Shown: piece after piece, positions 36,273 to 45,772 of the stretch
Position numbering within the stretch: position 1 is the stretch's first letter
Layout: each line of letters begins with the position of its first letter
Assembly (NCBI GenBank): GCA_947510165.1
Contig: CANNSB010000002.1
Location: forward strand, 123,840-187,839
Direction: 5' to 3'
Length of the DNA stretch: 64,000 bases
Source of the DNA: an uncultured Clostridia bacterium
Lineage (GTDB): Bacteria; Bacillota; Clostridia; Oscillospirales; Ruminococcaceae
Made by a program: the position numbers and the translations under genes
The notes under the pieces: generated by a model
What the model was told of the DNA's origin: nothing
Databases searched by the model: none
Seen by the model: the letters and a program-made list of their open reading frames with translations, nothing else

Positions 36273-36581
36273 TTAAATTTTTATCCCAACAGCTTGGTGT
36301 ATATATTCTGATATAGAGTTTGTTATTGAATAGGTTCCATGTCTATCAGGAATTTCTAAAATTAATGGTTTTTTTATAGAAAGACGAAGATTATTTATAA
36401 ATTTTAAAGAATTTTGCACAATCTTTTCAGTAACAAGGATTATGGCGATATCTTGTTGTTTTATAAGAATTTCCATACGTTGTTCAAATAGGTCTTTATC
36501 ATGAATAATTTCGCCTTCTATTCCACCTAATCTCATCCCAACCTTTGTATCTATATTATCGCTTATACAATATATTTTCAT
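36273..36581 (-). CDS. ntpF: V-type ATPase subunit F
   Basis: 102 residues. Small central-stalk subunit binding D. MKIYCISDNIDTKVGMRLGGIEGEI and QQDIAIILVTEKIVQN are typical of F, and EIPDRHG near the C-terminus matches the conserved PxxG-type turn. AAGGAAA ribosome site; between K and E in the operon. Confidence 0.9.
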   Translation of the reverse strand: MKIYCISDNIDTKVGMRLGGIEGEIIHDKDLFEQRMEILIKQQDIAIILVTEKIVQNSLKFINNLRLSIKKPLILEIPDRHGTYSITNSISEYIHQAVGIKI

Positions 36582-36591
36582 AAATATTTCC

Positions 36592-37008
36592 TTAAATTTT
36601 ATTTAATATAAGAATAGATATTAAAAGGCCATATAAAGCAACACCTTCACCAAGAGCTACAAATATTAAAGCTTTACCAAATGATTTAGGATCTTCGCTT
36701 AAAGCCCCAATAGCAGCAGGAGCGGCGGCAGCAACGGCGATTCCAGCACCAATGGTTGAAAAACCGGTAACTAATGCTGCGGCAATATATCCTAGACCAC
36801 TAGCTTCTGAGACTATTGTTGAGGTTGATTCTGCAGAAGCTATAGTTATAAGTGGAACTATTGTAAAAACTATAAATATACCTATAAAAGATGAAATATT
36901 GAATATAAGTCTATTCTTCATTTGTTTTGATGATACAACTTTTTTATATATTGGTATAATTGGTAAAAATAATAGTATAACAGCTATTAAAGGTAGTAAA
37001 AAATACAT
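36592..37008 (-). CDS. ntpK: V-type ATPase subunit K (membrane rotor ring)
   Basis: 138 residues from ATG at 37008, 8 bases after GGGAG; the frame extends to a TTG at 37023 that overlaps this box. Four hydrophobic segments (about 1-20, 36-58, 73-100, 111-136). The second half is the proteolipid hairpin: GLGYIAAALVTGFSTIGAGIAVAAAAPAAIGALSEDP, then E121 in ALGEGVALYG, the ion-carrying carboxylate. Whether Na+ or H+ is coupled cannot be read safely. Confidence 0.92.
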   Translation of the reverse strand: MYFLLPLIAVILLFLPIIPIYKKVVSSKQMKNRLIFNISSFIGIFIVFTIVPLITIASAESTSTIVSEASGLGYIAAALVTGFSTIGAGIAVAAAAPAAIGALSEDPKSFGKALIFVALGEGVALYGLLISILILNKI

Positions 37009-37038
37009 ATAAAAATCTCCCAAATAAAAATTTTTTAA

Positions 37039-38997
37039 TTAAATATTATTAGTTATAGAAAAAGGTTTGTAGGGTTTTCCTTTTCCACTAAAAAATCTGC
37101 TAAATATTTCATAAAATTCTAATCGTAAAACTTGGATACCAACGATTAGTCCTTCCACAGCTATGACAAGAAGATTTCCAATAATTAAAGCAATTGGAGA
37201 AGCTATAGAGTTCATAGATTGTGTAAGAGTAAGAACAACAACCATCATTCCAGCATGGGTAAGAATAAATCCACCAACTCTTAAAAATGACATTGTATTG
37301 GTTATATAGCTGAGAATAATTTCAAAGAGTTCAAATATATTTTCTGTTAAAAATTCTGATAATCTAGATTGTATTTTAAATTTTTTGTGTATAAGAAAAT
37401 ATGCTAAAGGTTCTCTAAATAGTATTGATAATAAAGGGATAGTTATAAAAAATATTATGGAAATATTATTAAATATATTTATATCTAATGTTAAATTTAA
37501 AAAAGCACCAACAAATATAAATATATATAAAATAAATCCTGCACATCCATTAGGTCCGAATACACCTGTTTTAAAATCTTTATTTTTGAGAGAGGTGTAG
37601 ATATTTATTATCATAGAGATCCCTATGATAATTCCACCAGTTATAATTGATATCACTAATATATTATTTGTCATACTATTAGATAGTAGATGTATAGGTT
37701 TAGAATCTAATCCAAAAAGCTGTTTATATATGGGATCAAAAAGCGTTTCTATTCCAAAAACAGACCCATATAAAGTTCCAAAAGCCATGCTAGAAACTCC
37801 GATACGTGTAAAAATTTTTCCTATTTCTATCTGTTTAAATTTTGATAAAAATATTCCTATTATAAATATTATTGCACCTTGTCCCAAATCTCCAAACATC
37901 GCTCCAAACATTAATATATAGGTGATAGCAACAAGGACAGTTGGATCAAATTCATTGTATTTCGGAACACCATACATAGATACAAAAGATTCAAATGGTT
38001 TAAAAATCCTCAAATTTTTAAGTTTAACAGGGGGTGTGATATCGGTAAATTCTTCACATCTTTTAAAAATACAGGATACAGAAGGTATTTTTTTAAAATA
38101 ATTATTAAAAAAACTTTTATTTTTATATGGAAGAAATCCTACTATATAAAAATTATATTTTGAGATACAAACATATTGTTTAAAAGAGTCACATTTTTTT
38201 AAAACTAATAGTTTATTATATATTTGTATTATTTCTGTTTTATATTGATTAGTAATTATTTCTTTTTCTAGTTGGATACCTTTTAATAATGTAGACATAT
38301 TTTCTATTAAAATATTAAGATTTTTTATAGCGTTTTCTGGAAGACCATGTATATAATCAGGAACACGAATTCTTTCAAACAACATAGACTTCATTATATT
38401 ATCTATCCTTTGATATTCTATAATTGGAGTGAAGTATACCCCCCAATAGTATTGACTATCTTTATCAAATGTTGTAAATAGTATTTCTGTTTCATTATGA
38501 TAAGAAAGTTTAGTATAGCTTTCTACAGGAAGTCTACCAAATCTAACTTTGATATTTTTACAAGCAAATATATCATCAAAACTTATATCCAGTGATATAA
38601 GATGATTTATTTGTAGTATCGCTTGTTTGTATTCTTCTATATTATTTATATATTCATCCTGTTTATTTTGAATAGATGAACAAGTTTTTTCTATTATATT
38701 TATAGTTTCGATAGAGTGTTCAAAATCAATATAGTCTATATATAATAAATTAATATTTTTATCCATATTTATATTATTGGATTTTATATTTAAATATTTT
38801 ATACACTTTTCTAATATATTAATATATTTAGTATAAGTTTTAGGGTGATAATTATAGGAGAAGTCTATTATATCGTTGGATTCTGTTTGTAATATTTCTG
38901 GATGAAAAACTCCAGATTTTATACAATTAAATATTGTTTCATCTAAGTTTTCCAAGCTACCTATAATTGTGGCTGTGGTCATTTTTTCAATAGCCAT
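37039..38997 (-). CDS. ntpI: V-type ATPase subunit I (a-type stator)
   Basis: 652 residues. Soluble N-terminal half (MAIEKMTTATIIGSLENLDETI) with long helices, C-terminal half with about eight membrane helices. YGVPKYNEFDPTVLVAITYILMFGAMFGDLGQGAI is the classic stretch of V/A-ATPase subunit I; LRLEFYEIFSRFFSGKGKPYKPF near the end contains the essential Arg region. It forms the ion half-channels with the K ring. GAGG ribosome site. Confidence 0.95.
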   Translation of the reverse strand: MAIEKMTTATIIGSLENLDETIFNCIKSGVFHPEILQTESNDIIDFSYNYHPKTYTKYINILEKCIKYLNIKSNNINMDKNINLLYIDYIDFEHSIETINIIEKTCSSIQNKQDEYINNIEEYKQAILQINHLISLDISFDDIFACKNIKVRFGRLPVESYTKLSYHNETEILFTTFDKDSQYYWGVYFTPIIEYQRIDNIMKSMLFERIRVPDYIHGLPENAIKNLNILIENMSTLLKGIQLEKEIITNQYKTEIIQIYNKLLVLKKCDSFKQYVCISKYNFYIVGFLPYKNKSFFNNYFKKIPSVSCIFKRCEEFTDITPPVKLKNLRIFKPFESFVSMYGVPKYNEFDPTVLVAITYILMFGAMFGDLGQGAIIFIIGIFLSKFKQIEIGKIFTRIGVSSMAFGTLYGSVFGIETLFDPIYKQLFGLDSKPIHLLSNSMTNNILVISIITGGIIIGISMIINIYTSLKNKDFKTGVFGPNGCAGFILYIFIFVGAFLNLTLDINIFNNISIIFFITIPLLSILFREPLAYFLIHKKFKIQSRLSEFLTENIFELFEIILSYITNTMSFLRVGGFILTHAGMMVVVLTLTQSMNSIASPIALIIGNLLVIAVEGLIVGIQVLRLEFYEIFSRFFSGKGKPYKPFSITNNI

Positions 38998-39016
38998 AAA
39001 ACAAACCTCTTTTAAA

Positions 39017-40048
39017 TTAATTGTTTATAATAATATTTTTAATATAGTCTTTATCAGCTTTATATCGTATCCCTTCTATAATATGGATTATATTTTTCAC
39101 CTGTATCTCTGAAAGAATAAAAAAAGAATAAAATATTGTTGCTGGCTTATTTGAAAATTGTATATTTTTAATATTTTTGATATATTTTATAAAGTCAACA
39201 TATATTTCTAAATTATCAGTATCTTTTGAAATATCTTCAGGAATATTTCTTTTATATTTATTTATATAATCAAAAGCAGAACTAGAATGTAACATTTTTT
39301 GAATTTTTTTAATAGAAAAATTATCAGTTATAATTAGTTGAGAAAATATAAAATCATTAGGTTTTTTAAATATTGTTTTAAGTCTGTGAATACGAGATAG
39401 ATTAATAAGTTCTATTTCTATGGATAAAAGATTTATAAGAATTTTTTTGGTTTTACCAATAAATTGTTTAGTAATAATTTGTTCTGTATAGATATATAAA
39501 AAATTTTGAAATATAATTTCTGCATGGGTATAGTCTATTATCCCGTTACTATCTGGAGAACATTTAAGAATTAGAGGTAGATATATAGAATGTTTAAAAA
39601 CATTTATATAATCGTTAAAATTTTTAACTTTTGCAATATCAATTAGATTGAATGATGCATGGTTTATTAAATATTCTGGAAGATTAATTATAAATTTATC
39701 CATGGATAATGTATTAAAGTGCATTATTGATTTTAAGATTTGATCTATTTCTGCACGAATTATAATGTTGTAAAAAAAAGAATGTTTATCTAGTTTATTA
39801 TATTTGTATATTTTAGAATATTTATTAAAAAGATCTCTTGTAAGGATGGATTCTAATTGTGTTCTATGAATATTATTACAGTCTTCCTTTTCTAGTATGG
39901 ATTTATATGATGTATTTTCTTTTAGATATAAAGCAACATCTGATACAGATGATTTTTCTAAAAGAGATGTATAATCTGCTGTTTTTAGTCTATTTGAATG
40001 TATAGACTTTATCTTTGTGTAGATAGCATTGTCTGAAAATTTAGTCAT
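39017..40048 (-). CDS. ntpC: V-type ATPase subunit C (d-type)
   Basis: 343 residues from ATG at 40048; an upstream TTG at 40069 is in frame, but CAGG lies 9 bases before the ATG and ATGACTAA makes an 8-base overlap with the stop of the preceding gene, favouring coupling. Subunit C caps the rotor ring and holds the central stalk. The sequence is mostly helical (DNAIYTKIKSIHSNRLKTADYTSLLEKSSVSDVALYLKENTSY) and divergent, so the call rests on this pattern plus operon position. Confidence 0.85.
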   Translation of the reverse strand: MTKFSDNAIYTKIKSIHSNRLKTADYTSLLEKSSVSDVALYLKENTSYKSILEKEDCNNIHRTQLESILTRDLFNKYSKIYKYNKLDKHSFFYNIIIRAEIDQILKSIMHFNTLSMDKFIINLPEYLINHASFNLIDIAKVKNFNDYINVFKHSIYLPLILKCSPDSNGIIDYTHAEIIFQNFLYIYTEQIITKQFIGKTKKILINLLSIEIELINLSRIHRLKTIFKKPNDFIFSQLIITDNFSIKKIQKMLHSSSAFDYINKYKRNIPEDISKDTDNLEIYVDFIKYIKNIKNIQFSNKPATIFYSFFILSEIQVKNIIHIIEGIRYKADKDYIKNIIINN

Positions 40049-40367
40049 TTTTAAAAACCTGTAGGACAATATTATTATATATTGTTGTTGTCCATTCTTT
40101 TTCTTTGTTTGAAAATAGTAGATTTAATTTATTTATTTTGGTATTAAAATTATCTTCAATAATTTTTGAATTTTTTAATATACTATTATCTTGATCTTTT
40201 TTAATTTTTTCTATATCAGAGTTTAAAAGAAGTTTATATTTTTCTTTTATATTTTTTGATTCTTCTGATGATTTTTTTAGTATATTCTCTTTATTTTTTT
40301 TTTCTTTTTCTATTTTTAGAGTTGCTGATTGGTCTATTTCTATAATTTTTTTTATAATATTATCCAT
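40041..40367 (-). CDS. V-type ATPase subunit G/H (peripheral stalk coiled coil)
   Basis: 108 residues from ATG at 40367 with GAGG 8-9 bases upstream; the frame extends further up but has no ribosome site there. The product is a single charged helix (EIDQSATLKIEKEKKNKENILKKSSEESKNIKEKYK...), as expected for the stalk subunit that pairs with E. First gene of the operon G/H-C-I-K-F-E-A-B-D. Call depends largely on context. Confidence 0.75.
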   Translation of the reverse strand: MDNIIKKIIEIDQSATLKIEKEKKNKENILKKSSEESKNIKEKYKLLLNSDIEKIKKDQDNSILKNSKIIEDNFNTKINKLNLLFSNKEKEWTTTIYNNIVLQVFKND

Positions 40368-40407
40368 ATAAAATACCTCATATTTTTTATAAAAACTAAC
40401 TGAACTT

Positions 40408-40436
40408 ATAATAATATAATCATTATAGTTTTTCAA
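40408..40436 (-). promoter_or_regulatory. Sigma-A promoter of the V-ATPase operon
   Basis: On the minus strand TTGAAA (40436-40431) and TATTAT (40413-40408) are separated by 17 bases, about 40 bases upstream of the first V-ATPase start codon. Confidence 0.6.
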
Positions 40437-40452
40437 TGTAATAAAGTTGTAA

Positions 40453-40503
40453 AAAAATAGTATATACAATATAATTTTTATTTATATTGCATATACTATT
40501 TTT
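40453..40503 (-). terminator. Terminator of nadE
   Basis: About 22-bp stem with one mismatch (left arm 40453-40474, right arm 40482-40503) between the end of nadE and the V-ATPase promoter; A/T runs flank it. Confidence 0.75.
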
Positions 40504-40538
40504 AAAAATTAAAGAGAATTGATTATTTAGATTAGTTA

Positions 40539-42302
40539 TTATTTTATAAATACATCAGGATAATAATCTGATGGGATAAAAATATCATATGTTGAAAGAT
40601 TCATATTAGTTATAATTGATGAATCAGGAACACAACTTCTTTTAAATTGATTTTTAAAAAATCTTTTTATAAATATAGAATATGTTTTTGAAATATATTC
40701 TATAGAATATATTTCTTTAAAAGAATTGTAGGTAGTTTTAATAATATTTTTTTCATCCATATTTTTTATAATAAATAGATATAAAAATATATCATGCAAC
40801 TCGTAGGGACCAATAATATCTTCTGTTTTTTGAGAAATAGATCCATCTTTTTTAGGAGGGAGCAACTCGGGGCTTATTGGAGTTTCTAAAATATTATTTA
40901 ATATGGCAGATGAAGTTATAAAGGTTTTTTGATCTATAAAAATAGATATTAATTTTCTAATCATTGTTTTAGTTAGACATATATTAACGTTGAAATGAGC
41001 CATATGGTCTCCTGTAAAAGTTGAAAATCCAAGGGCTGCTTCTGATAAATTTCCAGTTCCTATGACTATAGCATTTTCCATATTTGATATATCAAAAAGT
41101 ATTTGGCTTCTTTCTCTTGCTTGCGAATTTTCAAAAACAGTGTTTTGGTTATTTATATCATGACCTATATCTATAAGATGTTGTTCTACTGATTTTGATA
41201 TATTTATCTCTCTAAAAGAAACATTAAGACTAGCTGCTAAATTTTTTCCATTGCTAAAAGTTTGTTTTGTTGTTCCAAAACTAGGCATAGATATGCAGAT
41301 TATATTTTTTATAGATATCTTGATATCTATAAATGCTTTTACAGAAACTAAAAGAGCAAGGGTGGAATCTATTCCACCAGAAAGACCAAGAATAACCTTT
41401 GTTATATTTGTTTTTAAAAGTCGACCTTTTAAAGATTCAACTTGAAGATTAAAAACTTCTTTCAAATATTTTGATTCATCTTGATATATATAAGGATATT
41501 TTGGGTTTTCAGATATAATTATATTATCATATATATCTTGATATAATTTATTTATATCTATAATTAAATTATCTTTTTTAGTTTTATCTTCTATGCATAG
41601 CTGTGATTTATTTGATAAAGTTTTACTGAAAGATGATAGAAATAAAATTTCATTACCTTTGATAAAGTTGGCTATATATGATTTATAAATATAAGGATAT
41701 GTTGATTCGCCATATCCTCCATTTGACAATATAATTTGAGAAGATAGTTGTTTAGAAAATTCTTTATAAAAAGTTTTAATTATTAGTTCATCTCCAGCAA
41801 CTATACTATGGGATGAAATAGATATTATGGGGGTATTTTTTTGAATACTAATAGTAGGTATTTTATTATATTTTATATTTTTTATGATATCATTAAATAT
41901 AATAAAATTTGTATCAAATATTTTACATTCTGTATAAATATTATCTGTAATATTTTGTGTAGATATCTTTTGATTATTTATAATAAAAAGATACTGTTTT
42001 AGTTTATTATCTTCAAATATATCTTGTGAAAAAATGATAGTGCAATTTTTCCAAACTATAAAAGATGTTATCTCTTTTAAAGCATCATCTATTATGTTTT
42101 GTATGGTATTATTTTTAATTATATTTCCACAACTATCTCCAGTTAAAAAGTTTGAATTTATTATAAAAATTTGATTTTCATCTGATCTATCTTGCATGGA
42201 TGAGTCTATTATAGATTTTAAACTTTTAGCGGATTTTAAAGGGTTTAACAGTTCTATTTTATTTGAAATAATATTTATTTGGATATTATTTATTTTAAAC
42301 AC
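40539..42302 (-). CDS. nadE: NAD+ synthetase with degenerate N-terminal amidase domain
   Basis: 587 residues. The C-terminal part is a normal NH3-using NAD+ synthetase: pyrophosphate loop LGLSGGIDSTLALLV (SGGIDS at 308-313), ARERSQILFDISN, GTGNLSEAALGFSTFTGDHMAHFNVN and PISPELLPP. The N-terminal ~265 residues align in pattern with the nitrilase-type glutaminase (FLTGDSCG at 52-59; GGYGESTYPYIYKS near 195), but the Glu-Lys-Cys triad is missing: INSNFLTG stands where FPELxLTG is expected and no ICEDxW-like Cys is present. So glutamine use is doubtful. GTG at 42302 is the only classical start but touches the AAGGAG box; ATA at 42293 is 8 bases away. Confidence 0.85.
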   Translation of the reverse strand: MFKINNIQINIISNKIELLNPLKSAKSLKSIIDSSMQDRSDENQIFIINSNFLTGDSCGNIIKNNTIQNIIDDALKEITSFIVWKNCTIIFSQDIFEDNKLKQYLFIINNQKISTQNITDNIYTECKIFDTNFIIFNDIIKNIKYNKIPTISIQKNTPIISISSHSIVAGDELIIKTFYKEFSKQLSSQIILSNGGYGESTYPYIYKSYIANFIKGNEILFLSSFSKTLSNKSQLCIEDKTKKDNLIIDINKLYQDIYDNIIISENPKYPYIYQDESKYLKEVFNLQVESLKGRLLKTNITKVILGLSGGIDSTLALLVSVKAFIDIKISIKNIICISMPSFGTTKQTFSNGKNLAASLNVSFREINISKSVEQHLIDIGHDINNQNTVFENSQARERSQILFDISNMENAIVIGTGNLSEAALGFSTFTGDHMAHFNVNICLTKTMIRKLISIFIDQKTFITSSAILNNILETPISPELLPPKKDGSISQKTEDIIGPYELHDIFLYLFIIKNMDEKNIIKTTYNSFKEIYSIEYISKTYSIFIKRFFKNQFKRSCVPDSSIITNMNLSTYDIFIPSDYYPDVFIK

Positions 42303-42655
42303 TCCTTATTATAAAAAATTTATATTCTGATCTTTTTTCTACAGTTTTTTTGTATTTATTAGTTCATAATTGAAAATAAAATTATATATTAATTTATTAA
42401 TATAAACAACAGGTATTACACATAAGTTACGATAATATTAATAGATGTTTATTTTCAAGTTACACTTTTAAAATTTATTATATTTAATGCACAGTTTTTT
42501 GAGTATTGTTAATAATTTATTAATAATTAGTCTTTTAAAATTCAATAAACTTACGTAATGTTAATTAATAATACAAAAAATATTTACTTTTTGTATTATA
42601 TAGTATATAATAAATATCAGATAGCCTAATAAACATCAATTTGGAGGAAGTTGTT
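42303..42655. other. 353-base intergenic region between nadE and a small gene
   Basis: No ORF is convincing. At the right end it has a promoter, TTTACT (42583-42588) and TATAAT (42606-42611) with 17-base spacing, and a small inverted repeat AATACAAAAA / TTTTTGTATT (42569-42598 region) that covers the -35. The remainder is AT-rich without clear hairpins. Confidence 0.45.
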
Positions 42656-42937
42656 ATGAGTAAGTCAATGTGTTATTTTCAACATAAATGGAAAGTAAAC
42701 ACAAATTTTAAAATTTGCTATGATTTGCTTTCAGACATCAATAAGTATGAGGGCTATGGTCATGTTAAAGAATATGGGATACAGATAAGGCAGGTCATTG
42801 ATGGAGTTTCCGAAAGTTTGTGTATAAATAATATATCAAGTGATAAAAATTTTGTTAAAAATATTATATTAAAGTTTGATAAAGGACAAGTGACAATTTT
42901 AACTGCTATGGATATAATTGAAGAAATTTTATCTTAG
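42656..42937 (+). CDS. Small conserved protein, possibly DUF6514-like (93 residues)
   Basis: Start at ATG 42656 with GGAGG upstream; the frame extends to 42641 inside that box. The product MSKSMCYFQHKWKVNTNFKICYDLLSD... has a central YGIQIRQ strand and the ending DKGQVTILTAMDIIEEILS; the pattern resembles the small clostridial DUF6514 proteins, but this is from memory and uncertain. Function unknown. It has its own sigma-A promoter. Its last 32 bases overlap the end of the convergent DUF4363 gene. Confidence 0.6.
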   Translation: MSKSMCYFQHKWKVNTNFKICYDLLSDINKYEGYGHVKEYGIQIRQVIDGVSESLCINNISSDKNFVKNIILKFDKGQVTILTAMDIIEEILS

Positions 42938-43334
42938 ATAGAGTAAAAACATTTCTTTTTAATATATTAGGTAATGATGGTATTTCGTCTATATACATAT
43001 CATATATTATATTTGATAGTATTTCTGATGTATACATAAACATTTCATAATTATTATTATCTAGATAATAATTAAGCTCTAAAATTTTTTGGTTAACTTC
43101 TTTTATAGATTTTTTTCTAATATACAAAGATAATATTATTTTTTTTTCTTCCCATAATTTGTTTAACGATTGGATAGATTTTTTAGTTTTTTGAATATCT
43201 TCATTATAATTATTAGCAGATTCTTTAAGTATATAAGAAATTTCCTCTGTAGTATTTTTTAAATTTATAATTCCCAATATAGATGAAAAAATTATTAAAA
43301 TAATTATTATAACTATTAAAATTTGTCTAAACAC
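42906..43334 (-). CDS. DUF4363-like membrane-anchored protein
   Basis: 142 residues from GTG at 43334, 7 bases after GGGGGA. One N-terminal membrane helix (ILIVIIIILIIFSSILGI), then a helical extracytoplasmic part with regularly spaced Leu/Ile and a Trp (LNKLWEEKKIILSLYI), and a C-terminal half DNNNYEMFMYTSEILSNIIYDMYIDEIPSLPNIL. Size and layout fit DUF4363, which often lies beside DUF421 genes in spore-forming Clostridia, as here. Function unknown. Confidence 0.65.
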   Translation of the reverse strand: MFRQILIVIIIILIIFSSILGIINLKNTTEEISYILKESANNYNEDIQKTKKSIQSLNKLWEEKKIILSLYIRKKSIKEVNQKILELNYYLDNNNYEMFMYTSEILSNIIYDMYIDEIPSLPNILKRNVFTLSKIKFLQLYP

Positions 43335-43401
43335 GACCAATTCCCCCTATTAATAGTATTTATTGTTAAAAAAAATTCCCAAATATTTTATTTTTATATT
43401 T

Positions 43402-43436
43402 AAAAGGTGAGAGTTCCCAACTTTCACCTTTTTTTG
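43402..43436 (-). terminator. Terminator at the end of the DUF421 gene
   Basis: Hairpin AAAAGGTGA.AGTT / AACT.TCACCTTTT (about 13 bp, one bulge-type mismatch) including the TGA stop of the DUF421 gene; flanking A and T runs would allow action in both directions. Confidence 0.7.
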
Positions 43437-44104
43437 TTATCTTTAGGGACTATAAAATATTTATTGTCTTCCGTTATTGTCATTATAAAAATATCTTTAA
43501 TATTTAAATTTTTTGATTTTAATTTTTTTAAAATCAAATTCTTTGAAATTTTATAAGTTTTTAAAGCTTTTTCCAACAAGATTCCATCGCTTATTATAAT
43601 TTTAGGGATGTATTCTTTCTTTATATCTAATTTTAATTGGTTGGGATTTACAGGTTGTTTTTTTATATCTTGAAAGACGCTTATCTTCCCGTTAGTTTCG
43701 ACAATTGCGTAGTCTACTTCTTGAATGTCGAATATACTATTTCCTCTAAGTGCTTCCATAAGATCATCTATGGATAATCTTAGATCTTTCATTCTTTTTT
43801 GTATTATTCTTCCATCTTTTATAATAACAACAGGAGATCCAGATATAAAACTTCTGAAAGGTTTATATCTAAGAGATAGTTTTGATAAAATAAGCTCAAA
43901 TCCAACTAATGTTAGGATTGGGACAGCGGAAAAAAGTAAAGAGATATCTGGTTCATCTATCGACATTGTTGCTATATTTGATATTAATATTGTTATAGCT
44001 AGTTCTGATGGTTGTAAATCTCCCAGCTGTCTCTTTCCCATAATTCTAATACTAAATATGATTAATGCATATAAAAGTATTGTCCTAAAGAAGATGATTA
44101 ACAT
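43424..44104 (-). CDS. DUF421 (YetF/YrbG-like) membrane protein
   Basis: 226 residues from ATG at 44104, which has AGAGGA 6 bases upstream. Three N-terminal membrane helices, the motif RIMGKRQLGDLQPSELAITILISNIA, then the cytosolic DUF421 domain: GSPVVIIKDGRIIQKRMKDLRLSIDDLMEALRGNSIFDIQEVDYAIVETNGKISVF. In bacilli such proteins are linked to the spore (YetF). It is divergent from the gerK-like operon. Role unknown. Confidence 0.88.
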   Translation of the reverse strand: MLIIFFRTILLYALIIFSIRIMGKRQLGDLQPSELAITILISNIATMSIDEPDISLLFSAVPILTLVGFELILSKLSLRYKPFRSFISGSPVVIIKDGRIIQKRMKDLRLSIDDLMEALRGNSIFDIQEVDYAIVETNGKISVFQDIKKQPVNPNQLKLDIKKEYIPKIIISDGILLEKALKTYKISKNLILKKLKSKNLNIKDIFIMTITEDNKYFIVPKDNKKR

Positions 44105-44218
44105 ATTAAATCCTCTTTTAATATTTATTTTATAATTATTATCTATCATTTGAATTATATTAAACATAGTTGGTAATAATTGTTATATAAATTTACATTA
44201 AAAGTGAAGGAGGATTTT

Positions 44219-45772
44219 ATGATAAAATATATAAAATCCAAAATATCTGCTATTAAAAATTCAAATATTGAAAATATTCAACAAGAAGAAGTTGAAACTC
44301 CTGTAAATCTTAGAAATTGTTTAAAAGACAATATGATCTTGATTAGAGAAAAATTTGATAATTCTGGAGATTTTTTGTCTAGGGAACTAAAGATTTATAA
44401 TAACACGATAAATATAATTGGAATTGAGGGTATGATAAATTTTACCATGTTGTCAGACCTTTTGATGGGTCCACTTATGTCAGCAGATTTTTCTGAAAAC
44501 ACAACTCCAGAAGATATATATAGCTATTTAGAAACAAAAATGATAACTTCTATGGATTTGACAGATGTATATACTACTGATGATATATTTACATTTAGCA
44601 TGTCTGGATTTGTTATTGTACTTATTGATGGAATAGCAAAAGGAGTTTGTTTAGGAGCCCAAGGGTTTAATTTCAGATCTATATCCGAGCCATCTAGTGA
44701 GGTTAATATTCGAGGATCAAGAGAGGGATTTACTGAGCCTTTAAGGATAAATATGACTATGGTTCGTAGGCGTATGAAATCACCTAAGCTAAAATTTGAA
44801 TTATTTAACGTTGGTTCTAAGAGCAAAACTAGTGTTTGTATGATGTATATGACAGATACAGTTTCTAAAAAAATGGTTAGAGAGATTAGACATAAGATAA
44901 GGCATATAGATATTGATGTTGTTCTTGAAAGTGGTTATATACAACCTTTTTTAGAAGGAAAGCCATTTTCTATATTTTCAGAAGTTGGAACAACAGAAAG
45001 ACCAGATACAGTATGTGCAAAGATAAACGAAGGTAGAGTTGCTATATTAGTTGATGGAACTCCCTTTGCTTTAATTGTTCCATATCTATTTTCAGAAAAT
45101 TTTCAGAGTTTTGATGACTATTGTCATAGACCGTATTATACAAGTTTTATGCGTATTATAAAATATATATCTTTTGCATTTACAATATTATTACCTGGTT
45201 TATATGTTGCTATAGGTAGCTTTCATCCAGAACTATTCCCACATTCTATTTTATTTAATATTGCTACTTCTCAAGAAGCAACTCCATTTCCTTTAGTTAT
45301 AGAGGCATTACTCATTCATTTTATATATGAAGTTATGAGAGAGGCAGGTTTAAGACTTCCTAGACCAGTTGGACACGCTGTAAGTATTGTTGGCGCTTTA
45401 GTTATAGGAGATGCAGCGGTTACTGCGGGGCTGATTGGAGCGCCAATGGTTATGGTTGTGGCTGTTACAGCAATTAGCTCTTTTGTTGTTCCTTCTATAT
45501 ATGAGCCTGTATCTATATTGCGGTTTGGATTTATAATTGTAGGTGGTACATTTGGGTTGTATGGAATAGGTATAGCTGTTGCAGGACTTCTTATAAATAT
45601 ATGTTCTTTAAGTGAATATGGGGTTATATATACTGCACCGATATCTCCATTTAGTTTTAAGGCTATGAAGGATGTGTTTATTCGATTTAGTTGGAAAAAT
45701 ATGAATAAAAATGTTAATATAAAAAATTTAACAGGGGTGGATATTCAGAATAGTGGAGGTGAAAGCTCTTAA
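44219..45772 (+). CDS. gerKA: Spore germination receptor subunit A (GerKA-type)
   Basis: 517 residues from ATG at 44219 with AAGGAGG in front. The A subunit of GerA-family nutrient receptors has a large N-terminal cytosolic domain and a C-terminal membrane domain. Seen: GIEGMINFTMLSDLLMGPLMS, FNFRSISEPSSEVNIRGSREGFTEPLRINMTMVRRRM, KINEGRVAILVDGTPFALIVPYLFSENFQS and the membrane part MREAGLRLPRPVGHAVSIVGALVIGDAAVTAGLIGAPMVMVVAVTAISSFVVPS. First of a three-gene operon; stop and next start overlap (TAATG). Confidence 0.95.
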   Translation: MIKYIKSKISAIKNSNIENIQQEEVETPVNLRNCLKDNMILIREKFDNSGDFLSRELKIYNNTINIIGIEGMINFTMLSDLLMGPLMSADFSENTTPEDIYSYLETKMITSMDLTDVYTTDDIFTFSMSGFVIVLIDGIAKGVCLGAQGFNFRSISEPSSEVNIRGSREGFTEPLRINMTMVRRRMKSPKLKFELFNVGSKSKTSVCMMYMTDTVSKKMVREIRHKIRHIDIDVVLESGYIQPFLEGKPFSIFSEVGTTERPDTVCAKINEGRVAILVDGTPFALIVPYLFSENFQSFDDYCHRPYYTSFMRIIKYISFAFTILLPGLYVAIGSFHPELFPHSILFNIATSQEATPFPLVIEALLIHFIYEVMREAGLRLPRPVGHAVSIVGALVIGDAAVTAGLIGAPMVMVVAVTAISSFVVPSIYEPVSILRFGFIIVGGTFGLYGIGIAVAGLLINICSLSEYGVIYTAPISPFSFKAMKDVFIRFSWKNMNKNVNIKNLTGVDIQNSGGESS

